This document shows, one piece after another, positions 1-10,315 of a DNA stretch of 48,783 bases. The translations under genes were made by a program, and so were the position numbers. Each line of letters opens with the position of its first letter. Position 1 is the stretch's first letter. The notes below the pieces were generated by a model. It searched no databases and had not been told where the DNA came from. It was given only the letters and a program-made list of their open reading frames with translations. The stretch is from an uncultured cyanobacterium (GTDB taxonomy: Bacteria; Cyanobacteriota; Cyanobacteriia; Cyanobacteriales; Geitlerinemataceae), in NCBI GenBank assembly GCA_937121005.1, contig CAKZKB010000529.1:1-48783 (forward strand), in the 5' to 3' direction.

Positions 1-2
1 AT

Positions 3-368
3 TTGTGGACGGGTTCTCTCAATGGTGTGCGTTTACAAATCTGGGGAACTTGGCTTTTTTATGGAATCTTAGTGGACTTAGGAGATGCGGTGGCTGATGA
101 ATTGTCCTTGCCCATCGATTCTATTTCTTTAGAGATGATTTATCGGGGTCTTTATCATTTTTCTGTGGCTCGCCAAAAAGGGCTGGCTTCTGACCCGGTT
201 AAATACTTTGCGGCTCCAGAAAACAAGGATTTGGGCATTGTCAAGCAAAAACGAAAGCCCAGAACCCGGCTCATTGTCTCTCCTTTCCCAGCAAGGCAAC
301 GTTCTCCTGAAGATTTTTTCTTCCAGCCTAACTCTCAAACCCCCTTGACAACTAGCTTACAGCTTTAA
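3..368 (+). mobile_element. IS4-family transposase, C-terminal fragment (5' end outside window)
   Basis: Peptide LRLQIWGTWLFYGILVDLGDAVADELSLPIDSISLEMIYRGLYHF resembles cyanobacterial IS4 transposase C-termini. Confidence 0.75.
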
Positions 369-1201
369 CTTGTCACCAATGGGGCTCCCCAATCTAATGC
401 CAATAGCACCACGCCCATCAACTCAGCAGCGCGGCGCACGAAATAGCTTTTCCCGGTTCCCGGTGGCCCGCCAATGGCTGCACCGTGCGGAAGGGGCAAT
501 CCTACCTCTAAGAGTTTGCCGAATCCGGCAAAGGTCTCTTGCATCCGATAGGCCCCCCTGTACTCGGCAGTGGGGCGGGGGACGAATTCGACATCGCAGC
601 GCTGGTGCAATCGTTGGGCTTTGAAGTCGAGCCAGTCAAACTCTGGGTTTTGACTCGCCAGGGCGATCGCCATTTCGATTTCGCTGCGATACAGTCCCCG
701 CGCGGCGTTGACGATTTGGGGACGATCGCCAACTAGAGTCGCGATCGCTTCGGAGTCGGGTAACGGCTGTACCAACAACGGAACGCTACTGTGCAGCGCC
801 GGGGTCAACATCACCTCAGCCCCAATGAGAATAACGGGTTGCTGTTTGAAGGCGCGATCGAGCAAGGTGGATTCTAGGTACGATCGCGCTACCGTGTTGC
901 CGTTTAGAAATGACAGGACGCTATCGAGAACGAAAATCCCCGATTGCCCTCGCATCCAGGCAAACGCTGCTTCAAAGTGCTCCACAGCCGGGCGATCCCA
1001 TCCCAACGGGGAAAACTCACCAATGGCAACGAGATCGCTTTCTACAAGCTGCTGCCATTGGCGAGTTGCCAGACTCCAGAAATAGACGGGTTGAGAAAAG
1101 CGATCGTTTAACGCTCTAAGCAACCCATCTTTTTCTTCTAGAGGCATTTCGTAGGCGACGGGAGAAATCCCCGCCGCGATGGTATCGAGAAGGGGTGACA
1201 T
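365..1201 (-). pseudogene. AAA ATPase (Ycf46-like) truncated just after Walker A, next to the IS4 fragment
   Basis: Walker A GGPPGTGKS sits only ~30 aa from the C-terminus; Walker B and sensor regions missing; stop codon overlaps the transposase stop. Confidence 0.7.
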
Positions 1202-1956
1202 TACAGATCCAAACTCTCAAAGCTCTCTTCATCAGCAGAACTGACATTGACAATCGTCACGGTTTTGTCATCGATTTCCTCTTCGACTTTAGAATCGATA
1301 GAGATATCGGCTGGCAATCCCTCCTGTTGCTCGATGGCTTCTACCATTTGCTTGTTGCTGATGACTCGTTGAACTTGCCCGTCAGCCATTTCTATCTCGT
1401 AAATGGGGTTGCCGTATTGACCTTCCCCGACTTCACTGACAACGGTATAAATCCCCTCATCTAATGCTTTCAAGGGGATGGCACTACCCGGTACTTCGCG
1501 AACCATCTCGACGGGGGGCGCACCATTTCCGGTCGCTCCGTTAACCTCATCGTACTTCTCGCGAAAGGTGTCGGAGAGGCTGATGCTTACTTTGAATCGA
1601 TTGCTATCAATTTCAACGATAGCAAATCCATTGTAGCCGAGCTCGTACTCGATAAACTCGACTCCTTCAATGATGTCGAGGGCGCAATCGTAAAGCCCGA
1701 TCGTCCCTTCGACATCAACAAAAACGGTATGAGTATTGCCGTAATACTTACCGTTGCGCTCTACCACTCGAAACGTAGGACGGTCGCCAAATTGCTTTAA
1801 GACTGGGTAGCGATCGGTTTGTTGGGTAATGGTCGAAGCAGCGATATTGTACCCATACTCTTCTCCTTTTGCCTTCTCGCGCACGTTAGGGGTTGAAGCC
1901 AGCTTGCGAGCAATGGCAGTCAAATCGATGGTTTTTGTAGCAACAGCAGCAGTCAT
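1201..1956 (-). CDS. Conserved hypothetical protein, directly upstream of and coupled to the AAA gene
   Basis: 251 aa ORF, same strand, adjacent stop/start; acidic C-terminal tail. Confidence 0.7.
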   Translation of the reverse strand: MTAAVATKTIDLTAIARKLASTPNVREKAKGEEYGYNIAASTITQQTDRYPVLKQFGDRPTFRVVERNGKYYGNTHTVFVDVEGTIGLYDCALDIIEGVEFIEYELGYNGFAIVEIDSNRFKVSISLSDTFREKYDEVNGATGNGAPPVEMVREVPGSAIPLKALDEGIYTVVSEVGEGQYGNPIYEIEMADGQVQRVISNKQMVEAIEQQEGLPADISIDSKVEEEIDDKTVTIVNVSSADEESFESLDL

Positions 1957-2039
1957 AACAGTCTCTTGTATTCAAGTGTTTTCTATTTTCAAAATAGCAC
2001 CCTATTTTGAATTGATGTATCCATCAAAAGATAGAATGT

Positions 2040-3902
2040 TTATAGGTCTAATTTAGAGAAATCTGCCTCTTTTTCGAGTGCCATGCGTTCGCGTTCTTGA
2101 TAAGGCAACTCGTACTCTCCCTGCTGGTTGAGGAAATGAGCCATATTGCATTCCGGGCAGCGCAAGTAATGGTCGCCCTCAATTTTGCTCGAAGTCGAAT
2201 AAACTTTATCCATTCCCTGACGACCGCATTTCTGGCAGCGCAGATCTAGGCAAATTTCATCCTCTCCGAAGCGATCGGTGAGTATTTGACGTGCCTTGTC
2301 AATAGCAGGCTGAAAAAACTCTCGATTCCACTGAAGTAAGAACTGCTGCCATTCAATCTGTCCTTCAGCAATTTTATCGAGGTTTTCTTCGAGTTCGGAT
2401 GTAAAGTCAGCATCGATAACATCGGGGACGGTTTCGCTGAGAAACCGATCCACTTGCCGACCGAGATCGGTGGGGACGAGCTTTTTCTTCTGGCGGCGAA
2501 CGTACTGGCGCGAGAGTAAGGTTTCGATGGTACTCGAGAAGGTACTCGGGCGACCGATGCCCCGGCGCTCGAGCAAGTTGACCAGTTCTGGTTCGCTGTA
2601 GGGAGAGGGCGGTTTTGTTTGCCGTTCGGTTAAGTCGATACCACTCGGATCCAATACTTGCCCCTCTTTCACCTCGGGCAAGCTACGTTCCCCTCCTAAG
2701 TCATTCCAGTATTGAGAATATCCGCGATCGCACACTTGTTTTCCAGTGGCTTCAAACGTCACATCCCCGGCGACGATCGCAATCTTTGTATTTTCGATGG
2801 TGGCGGCGCAACACTGAGAAGCCACAGCCCGCCGCCAAATGAGATCGTAGAGGCGCTCGATATCGGTATTTCCTTTGGGAACTCGTTCGATGGTAGTGGG
2901 ACGAACGGCCTCGTGCCCCTCTTGGGTGTTGCGGTGTTGGGTTCGGCGTTGTTTGACTTCTCCTGTAGGAATGCAGTCTGGGTTGTTCTGTTTTAACCAG
3001 GCGCGAGTTGCATCTTGGAACTCTGCCGATACAAACGTCGCATCCGATCGCATATAGGTAATGTATCCGTCTTCGTAGAGTTTTTGCGCGAGCGACATGG
3101 TTTTCTTGGTTGAGAACCCTAACTGTTTCCCCGCCGCTTGTTGCAGCGTGGAGGTAGTAAACGGTGCGGGGGGTTGGCGCTGCTGCACGGTTTTAGAAAC
3201 CGATTTAATTTTATGTTCGACTCCCCGTGCCGCCTTCACCTTTTCCCAGACATCTTTGCGCTTAAAAAATCGATTCTCTCCAGATAAAGCCGCTTCTAAG
3301 CCATTGCGATAGCGAGCCTCTACTGTCCAGTAGGTGCGCGGCTGAAAGTTTTTAATTTCCCCGTCGCGATCGCAAATTAAATGTAGCGCTGCGGACTGCA
3401 CTCTTCCGGCACTTTTCGCATCATTGGGCATCTTCCACAACAGTGGCGACAGCGTGTAGCCCACTAGCTTATCGAGGAGCGATCGTGCCAGCGCCGCACC
3501 GACTAATTCCATGTCGAGCTTGCGAGGATTGCTCAGTGCTTTTTGTACGGCCGATTCCGTGATTTCAGTGAAACTCACGCGCTCGTAGGTTTTTAACCCC
3601 AGTGCATGGGCAACGTGCCAGCCAATACATTCTCCTTCGCGATCGAAGTCAGTGGCAATTATAACGCGGCTGGCTTTTTGCACTGCTTTTTTGAGTCGAG
3701 CAATTGTCTGTTTGCTTCGACTGGAGCGCGGTACGAAATCGCAGTTAATTTTGTCATCTTCAAAGACAAAACCGAGATTGCGATCGCCGCTATTGGCAAG
3801 CTGGCGAACGTGACCGCAGGTGGCGATGGCTTTCCATCCTCGACCTGCATATTTCTCGAGCTTTTTGATTTTACCGGGGCTTTCGCAAATAATTAGTTTC
3901 AT
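2040..3902 (-). CDS. topA: DNA topoisomerase type IA
   Basis: N-terminal TOPRIM MKLIICESPGKIKKLEKY, DFDREGECIGWH, active-site region YEDGYITYMRSD, RRGIGRPSTFSSTIETL, C-terminal CxxC...CxxC zinc motif. Confidence 0.95.
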   Translation of the reverse strand: MKLIICESPGKIKKLEKYAGRGWKAIATCGHVRQLANSGDRNLGFVFEDDKINCDFVPRSSRSKQTIARLKKAVQKASRVIIATDFDREGECIGWHVAHALGLKTYERVSFTEITESAVQKALSNPRKLDMELVGAALARSLLDKLVGYTLSPLLWKMPNDAKSAGRVQSAALHLICDRDGEIKNFQPRTYWTVEARYRNGLEAALSGENRFFKRKDVWEKVKAARGVEHKIKSVSKTVQQRQPPAPFTTSTLQQAAGKQLGFSTKKTMSLAQKLYEDGYITYMRSDATFVSAEFQDATRAWLKQNNPDCIPTGEVKQRRTQHRNTQEGHEAVRPTTIERVPKGNTDIERLYDLIWRRAVASQCCAATIENTKIAIVAGDVTFEATGKQVCDRGYSQYWNDLGGERSLPEVKEGQVLDPSGIDLTERQTKPPSPYSEPELVNLLERRGIGRPSTFSSTIETLLSRQYVRRQKKKLVPTDLGRQVDRFLSETVPDVIDADFTSELEENLDKIAEGQIEWQQFLLQWNREFFQPAIDKARQILTDRFGEDEICLDLRCQKCGRQGMDKVYSTSSKIEGDHYLRCPECNMAHFLNQQGEYELPYQERERMALEKEADFSKLDL

Positions 3903-3949
3903 CTTGTTTTCCTAAGCTAACACTTGTTCAGAGTTTAACAGTTCAAAAT

Positions 3950-5179
3950 TTATCGTTCGATTTCCGTTTGTTGGGGTTGACGGTCGCGGCTGCGGAATAG
4001 CGCGACCTTGCTTTCAGAATTGGCACGTCGCCTCACCCGTTTGGCTTTGTGTTCGTTAGTAAATTGCGCCAGTTCTTGAGGTGTAGGTAACTCGATTTCC
4101 TTCTGATTCAGCACAGCAGGATAGTCGGCAAACACTTCCAGTGCCATTTGTTGCGATGCGGCGCTCAGTTTCCCGTCGTTTTGACGCAACTGAGATTGTA
4201 ACGCTCGCCCTTGTACGGTTTGCGAGAGTAGAGGAACTTTTTGCTCTTCAGGCTCTCCAAATTCATTGATTTCTGTGCTGGTTTCGGTGGTATTTTGCAG
4301 CGCATCTAGCGCTCGCTGAATTTCGGGATGCAGGGGCAAGGGGGTCGCCGTCGCGCTCGTTTCTGCTTCTTCAGGCGGTGGTACTTCCCCGGCTAAATAT
4401 TGTGTTTGCTCTCCGATCGCCTGCAACTGCTGTAAGTCGTTGGTATCCATCTCAACGCGATCGAGTTCCACTGAAAGGGTGTCCCCTTCTCGTCGGGCGC
4501 GGTAGCTTAGCAAGGTGCGTTCGCCCGAGGTGACAGACAAACGAGTCTCGCCATTGCTGCGCTCTCGCTTAAACTGATACTCGCCTACCGTCACCTCCAC
4601 GTTGGGAGCGTTGCCGCCCAGTTGGTTGATGGTATTGTTGGCCAGTCCGAATGCCTTCATCCCCCGCAACTGGTTGAGGGTTGCCTGGGAACCTTCGGGG
4701 GCCAAGGATCCTAAACTACCAACGCGATCGCCCAATTCGGGAGCGCGTACCATCTCTTTGAGGCGATCGCGCATTGAGTAAAGGCTTCTCAGTTCTCCTT
4801 GACTGGCCCCACTGAGGGTATTGCGCCCCACTCGCCGCAACTGTCCGTTGTTATTGCGGCGAAACTGAAAGCGGCCGCCCTCTTTGTCGGTAACGGATAC
4901 CACGTCGCCTCGACGTTCGATGTCGAAACCATCGGCTTTGTAGCGGGTGGAGCCATCGCGTTGGCGCTCTCCCCCCGCCTCGAGCAATCCTTCGGCCACT
5001 TCGGCTGCTTGGCGAACGCGCTTGGGAAACCGCAACCGCTCGAGCCACGATTCTTTCTCTTTCGATTTCTTTCCCACTGCACGTTCGGTGGCTTGCAGCA
5101 ATTGTGCTGCCAGTTGCAAAGTGCGCTCTAGAGCTTGCCGTTGGGCTTCGACAATTTGTTGTGCGTCTCGAGTTTCCAT
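3950..5179 (-). CDS. Hypothetical protein of the conjugation operon
   Basis: 409 aa Q/E/R-rich ORF, stop/start coupled to the upstream VirD4-like gene. Confidence 0.65.
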   Translation of the reverse strand: METRDAQQIVEAQRQALERTLQLAAQLLQATERAVGKKSKEKESWLERLRFPKRVRQAAEVAEGLLEAGGERQRDGSTRYKADGFDIERRGDVVSVTDKEGGRFQFRRNNNGQLRRVGRNTLSGASQGELRSLYSMRDRLKEMVRAPELGDRVGSLGSLAPEGSQATLNQLRGMKAFGLANNTINQLGGNAPNVEVTVGEYQFKRERSNGETRLSVTSGERTLLSYRARREGDTLSVELDRVEMDTNDLQQLQAIGEQTQYLAGEVPPPEEAETSATATPLPLHPEIQRALDALQNTTETSTEINEFGEPEEQKVPLLSQTVQGRALQSQLRQNDGKLSAASQQMALEVFADYPAVLNQKEIELPTPQELAQFTNEHKAKRVRRRANSESKVALFRSRDRQPQQTEIER

Positions 5180-5182
5180 AAT

Positions 5183-6928
5183 CTAAAAACCAATGTTGTT
5201 GTAGGGGGCGGTACTTGGGGCAACAGGTGTCTGTTCGCCCTCTTCTAATGGCAACAGGCGATCGACTTCATCGCGCCGTACCATTAAATCCCTTTCGGTG
5301 GGTTGCTGTTGTTGGGATTGCTTGATGAGGGCTTTTTGCAGTTTGTGCCAGTTCCTTTCGCAATCCCTTTTAATGGCTTTATAATGCTTTGAGAGCTTGA
5401 ATTTGTGGCGCACCGGAACGTAGGTTTCTTCGTCGTCGCCTTTACCGCTACCGTAGCCGGGAGAGAGAACGATGGCTTTACCCGTTGGCATTCTGCCCAT
5501 TGCGGCCGCTTCAACCAGTTTCCGAGTGCGTTCTTGATAGCTTTTGCTTTTAGTGCTGTGACCTCGAGATCGAGAGCGACTTTTCTGCACGTAATCGATA
5601 CTTTCATCTCCTAGCGCATCGGAGAACTTCTTCGCCGATTCCGGTTCGGCGATATTGAACAAGACTTTAGTATTGCAGCCCCCTAGAATCGTTTTAGCTT
5701 CGTTTTCACCGTAGGTATTGTGAATTTGGCTCATGCTTTGGGCGGCAATTTGACCGCAGAACCCTTCCGATCGCGCCTCGTTGAGCCAGCGACCGATATT
5801 CGGTAAATACAGTGTGGGAAACTCATCGGCAAAAAAGCACAACGGCTCTTCTCTTCGATAGGAGATATTGCGCGATACCAACGCATCTACAATCGAACAC
5901 ACTAACGGCCCGCAAACCGCACGACGAGTGCGATCTAACCCAAAAATGACCATCTGCTTCGGCTTCAAATCTAGGGGTAGCGTAGTCTTACCCACGAATG
6001 CCGACAGCAGTCGTTGTTTCATAAATCGCGAGAACATTAACGAAGCTGTTGATATAATTGAAGCCGTTGTCTTCTCGCTCCCGGCGGTACTGAGCAGTTG
6101 GGCGAAACTCAATTTAACCCAGGGATTGAGATCGGCTTTCTTTAGGCGTTTTACTAACTCTTCAGCCGAAAGAATTTGATTGGCTGTAATCACATCCGGG
6201 TATTCGCTGGACTTAGCCAGGAGCAAGCTGGCTTCTACCGCTTGATCGCCAGCCGGGCCAAAATAACCATCCTCTTGTTGTTGGGTAATTTTCTTGAAGT
6301 TCTTATTGACAGTGGATGCGATTTGCCGCGCCGTTTCCGCATCGGTTTCATCGCGCAAGAAGTCGAGAGGATTGCATACACAAGATTCGGGGAAACCAGG
6401 AGCAAATACACTGACTTCATAGCCTAATCGCTTGGCATAAACGGCAAGTTTGGATTGAGAAGGATATTTAAAATCGTATAAAACGATGGGGAACCCTTGC
6501 GCCATGGCACTGAGAATGCCACCGTTGAGAAACGAATCGGTTTTCCCGGAACCGTTAGAACCGAGAACTAACGTTCCCCGTTGAATGTCCGGCTGCCAAA
6601 ACACCGGATCGCCCTTGTTAGGAAGCCGCGCTGATTCGTAAGCAGGCGTTCCTCGTTCCGGTTTGACCGTGCCGATCCACAAAGCGGCGCTATCTTGCTC
6701 CGGGTTGGCAATTTGTTTGAGGGCGCGATCGCGGGCGTTGTTCTTCTCTTTGTTGCCCGCCCAATGCCCACTTGCCAGCTTTTTATTGTTGTCTTTCCCA
6801 AAGAATTTTAGCCCGATTAAACCACCGACCGCCGCCAAAGTCAGCAAGCCGTCAGTGGAGGTCAACCACTGCGCGTCTAGCCCCAGATCTTGGATAACTT
6901 CTTCAACGATCGTCTGTTGTTCGCTCAT
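5183..6928 (-). CDS. T4SS coupling protein, VirD4/TraG/TraD-like ATPase
   Basis: N-terminal TM, Walker A VLGSNGSGKTDSF, Walker B-like LCFFADEFPTLYLP, conserved IAAQSMSQI and GGCNTKVLFNI. Confidence 0.9.
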   Translation of the reverse strand: MSEQQTIVEEVIQDLGLDAQWLTSTDGLLTLAAVGGLIGLKFFGKDNNKKLASGHWAGNKEKNNARDRALKQIANPEQDSAALWIGTVKPERGTPAYESARLPNKGDPVFWQPDIQRGTLVLGSNGSGKTDSFLNGGILSAMAQGFPIVLYDFKYPSQSKLAVYAKRLGYEVSVFAPGFPESCVCNPLDFLRDETDAETARQIASTVNKNFKKITQQQEDGYFGPAGDQAVEASLLLAKSSEYPDVITANQILSAEELVKRLKKADLNPWVKLSFAQLLSTAGSEKTTASIISTASLMFSRFMKQRLLSAFVGKTTLPLDLKPKQMVIFGLDRTRRAVCGPLVCSIVDALVSRNISYRREEPLCFFADEFPTLYLPNIGRWLNEARSEGFCGQIAAQSMSQIHNTYGENEAKTILGGCNTKVLFNIAEPESAKKFSDALGDESIDYVQKSRSRSRGHSTKSKSYQERTRKLVEAAAMGRMPTGKAIVLSPGYGSGKGDDEETYVPVRHKFKLSKHYKAIKRDCERNWHKLQKALIKQSQQQQPTERDLMVRRDEVDRLLPLEEGEQTPVAPSTAPYNNIGF

Positions 6929-7349
6929 TTGTCATTTCCCAATTCAGTTTTAACAGTTGTCCGTCCTCTTCGCACCAGGTTTCCGAGCGATCTGCCACCG
7001 TAATTCCCAAACAATTGGGGGCGCGATAGGCAAATTGCGGGGGCGCTCCGACCACTTCCGGGACGAGGATTTGCAACAACAGGCGATCGTCGTCGTAAAC
7101 GGCATACAAGCAACCGTCCGCGCCGCACAAATTTGGATCGTTGAAATCGTAGATATCGAAGGATTCCACTTTTAGAGATGCGATTTCAGTGCTGCTGCTG
7201 TTGTTTTGAGTGGCAACGCGATCGAGGATTTCGGCATCTTTAACGGGTTTCCATTGGGGAGAACGGCTGCTGGCAAAACTCCCCGCTAAAAAGGCGATCG
7301 CACCGCCCACCATCATCATGTAAAGGGGCCAGTATTTCTTAAATTGCAT
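6903..7349 (-). CDS. Membrane-anchored small protein of the T4SS operon
   Basis: ORF track start is too long; the ATG at 7349 gives MQFKKYWPLYMMMVGGAIAFLAGSFASS (TM) plus a Cys-containing periplasmic domain. Confidence 0.6.
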   Translation of the reverse strand: MQFKKYWPLYMMMVGGAIAFLAGSFASSRSPQWKPVKDAEILDRVATQNNSSSTEIASLKVESFDIYDFNDPNLCGADGCLYAVYDDDRLLLQILVPEVVGAPPQFAYRAPNCLGITVADRSETWCEEDGQLLKLNWEMTNERTTDDR

Positions 7350-8928
7350 CGTTTTCTCCCCAAACGGGTATGGTATTGGCGGGCAAACGTTCTCCCCCGC
7401 GCCAGGCTCGAACGGCTGCTTCCTCAGACTCAGTGCGATCGCGTAACTCTGCGAGTTGGGAATTGACCAGTTCGTCTTGCACCTCTGGGGGCAAGGCTTC
7501 TTCGATCTCCCACTCGGCGATCGTCTCTCCCGCATCGAGCCGCGCCAGCACCTCAGCATCGAAGCGATCGCGCACTTGCGGATCTCGGCTCGACAGCCCG
7601 TAGCGCCCCAACTGAGCCTCGCATCCGGCCGCGACGCAAGTGGTGAGGACGCGATCGTAACCGCCGACAGCTAGGGATTCTAAGGTGGGGTCGATATCGA
7701 ACTCGGGTTCGGGTTGCGGTGCTGTTAGCGATGATAAGGAATCGGTCGCTATGGGCGCGTTGGCATCGCCAGCATCCACCATGGCCGCCGGATCCGACCC
7801 CGTACCGCCGGGGACGCTTTCGAGGAGTCCGAGGAAAATGGGATCCTCTTCGGAGTATTCAATGAAGGGCACCGGCCCCAGAACGTAGCCCGTGCATCCC
7901 AGGTCGGGGGTTCCGCGCTGGCATTTTTGGAAGTACATGGCGGTTTGTACCGTTCCCCGTTCCTCATCCACATCCTCTACAACCACCTTGAACCCCTTAC
8001 CAAAGGGATGGCGGCCGGTGTACTCCTCATCGTTAAACGGCGCACCCAACACGCCGAAGCCCCCGGTGACTTTCTGAGGTTTGCCCATCCAGTGGGTGCC
8101 CTCAACGGCTCCGGTGCTATCGATTTCGATATGGGGACAGGTTTCCTCGCAAGGGACGTTAAACCCATCGCGATAGCTACCAGAGATGGGGCGATAGCGA
8201 TCGCCCTCTTCCTCTCCCAATACCCAGTCCACCGTTCCCACTGCGGTTCCGGCTGGTTGTGGGGGATTGGGAAACTGGGAAAAGGGCACGTAAGAGAGGT
8301 TGGGAACCTGGTTAATATTGGCTCCGCGCCAATCATCGAAATTTTGTAGGGGTACGGCATCTAAATTGGGAATGTCGTCGAGAGAATACTCGGACAAATC
8401 CAAGTTTCCCAGTTTGAAAAACCCCGCCTGGGGAAATTGGTTGAGTACCTCCATCAGCCGATCGTTAGGGTTCCAACTTCCCGATGGTAAGTAGCTTTCT
8501 AATAAGTCGCGAATGGGTTCGACTTCTCCGACGGGAAACTGCGCCAGATTGGGAACAATTTCCGACAGCTTCTCTAGAGTTTGTTCGCCCGCTAAGGGAA
8601 AGTCAGCCAGAGAATAGGAACCGAGTCCCACGCCAGAGCGCTGCGAGATGTCTTGCAAGCTGAATTGTTGCAGTTGAAAGGCTTCCTCGAAGTCTCCCAA
8701 ATGCAAGTATTCGCCGGGACGCTGCCCCTCTTGCCACCGCCTTATCGTCCCATCGGGAAGGGTTAAACTACCCGACGAACTGATACGAGGCAAATTAGAA
8801 AAGGCGATATTGTCGAAATCGGGAATATCCGCCCCGCGATAGGATTCTACTGGAATCGAAGGGTTAGTAGCGGCAATAGCGGGAGCCGAAAGTAGGGCAA
8901 CAGTGAGAGTCATTAAAGTGGTTTTCAT
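7339..8928 (-). CDS. Secreted T4SS-associated protein
   Basis: Signal peptide MKTTLMTLTVALLSAPAIAA; repeated Leu/Phe motifs; Cys-containing C-terminal half. Confidence 0.65.
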   Translation of the reverse strand: MKTTLMTLTVALLSAPAIAATNPSIPVESYRGADIPDFDNIAFSNLPRISSSGSLTLPDGTIRRWQEGQRPGEYLHLGDFEEAFQLQQFSLQDISQRSGVGLGSYSLADFPLAGEQTLEKLSEIVPNLAQFPVGEVEPIRDLLESYLPSGSWNPNDRLMEVLNQFPQAGFFKLGNLDLSEYSLDDIPNLDAVPLQNFDDWRGANINQVPNLSYVPFSQFPNPPQPAGTAVGTVDWVLGEEEGDRYRPISGSYRDGFNVPCEETCPHIEIDSTGAVEGTHWMGKPQKVTGGFGVLGAPFNDEEYTGRHPFGKGFKVVVEDVDEERGTVQTAMYFQKCQRGTPDLGCTGYVLGPVPFIEYSEEDPIFLGLLESVPGGTGSDPAAMVDAGDANAPIATDSLSSLTAPQPEPEFDIDPTLESLAVGGYDRVLTTCVAAGCEAQLGRYGLSSRDPQVRDRFDAEVLARLDAGETIAEWEIEEALPPEVQDELVNSQLAELRDRTESEEAAVRAWRGGERLPANTIPVWGENDAI

Positions 8929-9191
8929 GAAAAGATCTCCTCAAAAAAGATGAATGCAACTCGACAAATGGCTAAAATACAAACGACAAGATTGGGAATA
9001 GCGATCGCCCACATCCATATCGGAACTGTCGAGTACAGATCGACTGCCCCTAAAATAGGAGCGCCTGTCAGGAGAAGCGTACCGTAAACTACAAGAAAGC
9101 AGGTTTCTTTCTCCAGAAAAATGGGATCGAAGGCAAGAACGTAAAACGAATGTCCTCCTAATAGAAAAAGTACGAGTGCAGTTAATAGCAT
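8925..9191 (-). CDS. Small integral membrane protein
   Basis: MLLTALVLFLLGG... with multiple TM segments; internal ATG preceded by GGGGAGGTAAA. Confidence 0.55.
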   Translation of the reverse strand: MLLTALVLFLLGGHSFYVLAFDPIFLEKETCFLVVYGTLLLTGAPILGAVDLYSTVPIWMWAIAIPNLVVCILAICRVAFIFFEEIFS

Positions 9192-9192
9192 T

Positions 9193-9510
9193 TTACCTCC
9201 CCTTATCGAGAAACTGATGGGAAAATAAAATAAGAGCAATGCGAGCGATCGCCACACCCGAGGCGACAATGCCAGGAAGCAATCCCAACAAATACACTAG
9301 GGTGAGATTACCATCAGTGACAGCTTTAGAGAACACGAGTGCAGATACAATCAGGATCGCACTGCAAACGTTTAACCAGAACTTCGTTTTGCGAGAAAAT
9401 CGGTAATCCAAGCCAATCAATGCAAAGCAAAAGCCTCCGAATGCTAAAGTTAAAAAGATGCCGACTTGACTGAATTGAACCAGCATTACAAATCTCCTTA
9501 ATGAAGACAA
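9193..9510 (-). CDS. Small integral membrane protein
   Basis: 105 aa with about 3-4 TM segments, AAGGAG-like RBS, next to the preceding small membrane gene. Confidence 0.55.
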   Translation of the reverse strand: MSSLRRFVMLVQFSQVGIFLTLAFGGFCFALIGLDYRFSRKTKFWLNVCSAILIVSALVFSKAVTDGNLTLVYLLGLLPGIVASGVAIARIALILFSHQFLDKGR

Positions 9511-9592
9511 GTTCAGAGTTCAGAGTGGGGTTGCGTTCTGCTGTAGTGTCACTTGGAACTGGAACATGATGTACGTCATAATTCTGAACTCT

Positions 9593-9672
9593 GCGAAAAG
9601 TTGGGGGTGTAGATTTTCTTCCCCCTGAACTTGCGAAAAGTCAGGGGCGTAGATTTTCTTCCCCCTGAACTT
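9593..9672. repeat. Tandem duplication of a 40-bp unit GCGAAAAGTYRGGGGYGTAGATTTTCTTCCCCCTGAACTT
   Basis: Units 9593-9632 and 9633-9672 differ at three positions; an inverted single copy is at 12420-12459. Confidence 0.9.
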
Positions 9673-9691
9673 TTCAAGACTCAAGACGAAC

Positions 9692-10315
9692 TCACAATTC
9701 TGAACTCAGATCCCCCAATTCTTCTAACTGATGGATGCGTTCGATGGAGAGTCCGGCTCGCCGTGCAGCTTCCGGGTCGGGAAAGCGCGATCGCAACTCT
9801 AAGAAGCGCTCGATCGCCTCCCATTCCTCACTGCCGCGCTCGATTTCCCCCCTTGCCAGGAGTAAAGTGCGCCCGCGTTGTACCGCACCGTCATCGGGGG
9901 AAACTGTAGAAACGGGTGTTTTCGGGGGAATTGCTTCTACCACTGCCTCGCTGGTATGGCTCGGGTGCAGGGTATAGGTGTAGATGTTGCCCCCTTCCGT
10001 GACGATCGTCAGCAAAGCTCCGGTACTGGTACGAGCCGGGGGCAAACCGGGGATGTCGATGCGCTCGATCAATCGCACGTGCAGGATTTGCGCTCCTTCG
10101 GTTTCGCAGTCCTCGGCATCGAGACCGCTCAAACAGCCATCGGTAGAGAGAACGAATCGTTCCGGGTCGTCGAGCCAGATGCGTTGGATCGTTTCTCCCG
10201 TACCAACGAAATTGATGTTCGTTCCGTGTCCGGGGGCCACTTCTATGGGGGTTTGGGCGACGGCAGAAGCAGCCGTGCCAAACGCGATCGCGAGCGCGGT
10301 TAAAGCCGTTTTCAT
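9692..10315 (-). CDS. VirB9/TraK-like secreted T4SS component
   Basis: Signal peptide; INFVGTGETIQRIWLDDPERFVLSTDG...ALLTIVTEGGNIYTYTLHP resembles VirB9/TraK beta-rich N-domains; stop/start overlap with the VirB10-like gene. Confidence 0.6.
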   Translation of the reverse strand: MKTALTALAIAFGTAASAVAQTPIEVAPGHGTNINFVGTGETIQRIWLDDPERFVLSTDGCLSGLDAEDCETEGAQILHVRLIERIDIPGLPPARTSTGALLTIVTEGGNIYTYTLHPSHTSEAVVEAIPPKTPVSTVSPDDGAVQRGRTLLLARGEIERGSEEWEAIERFLELRSRFPDPEAARRAGLSIERIHQLEELGDLSSEL

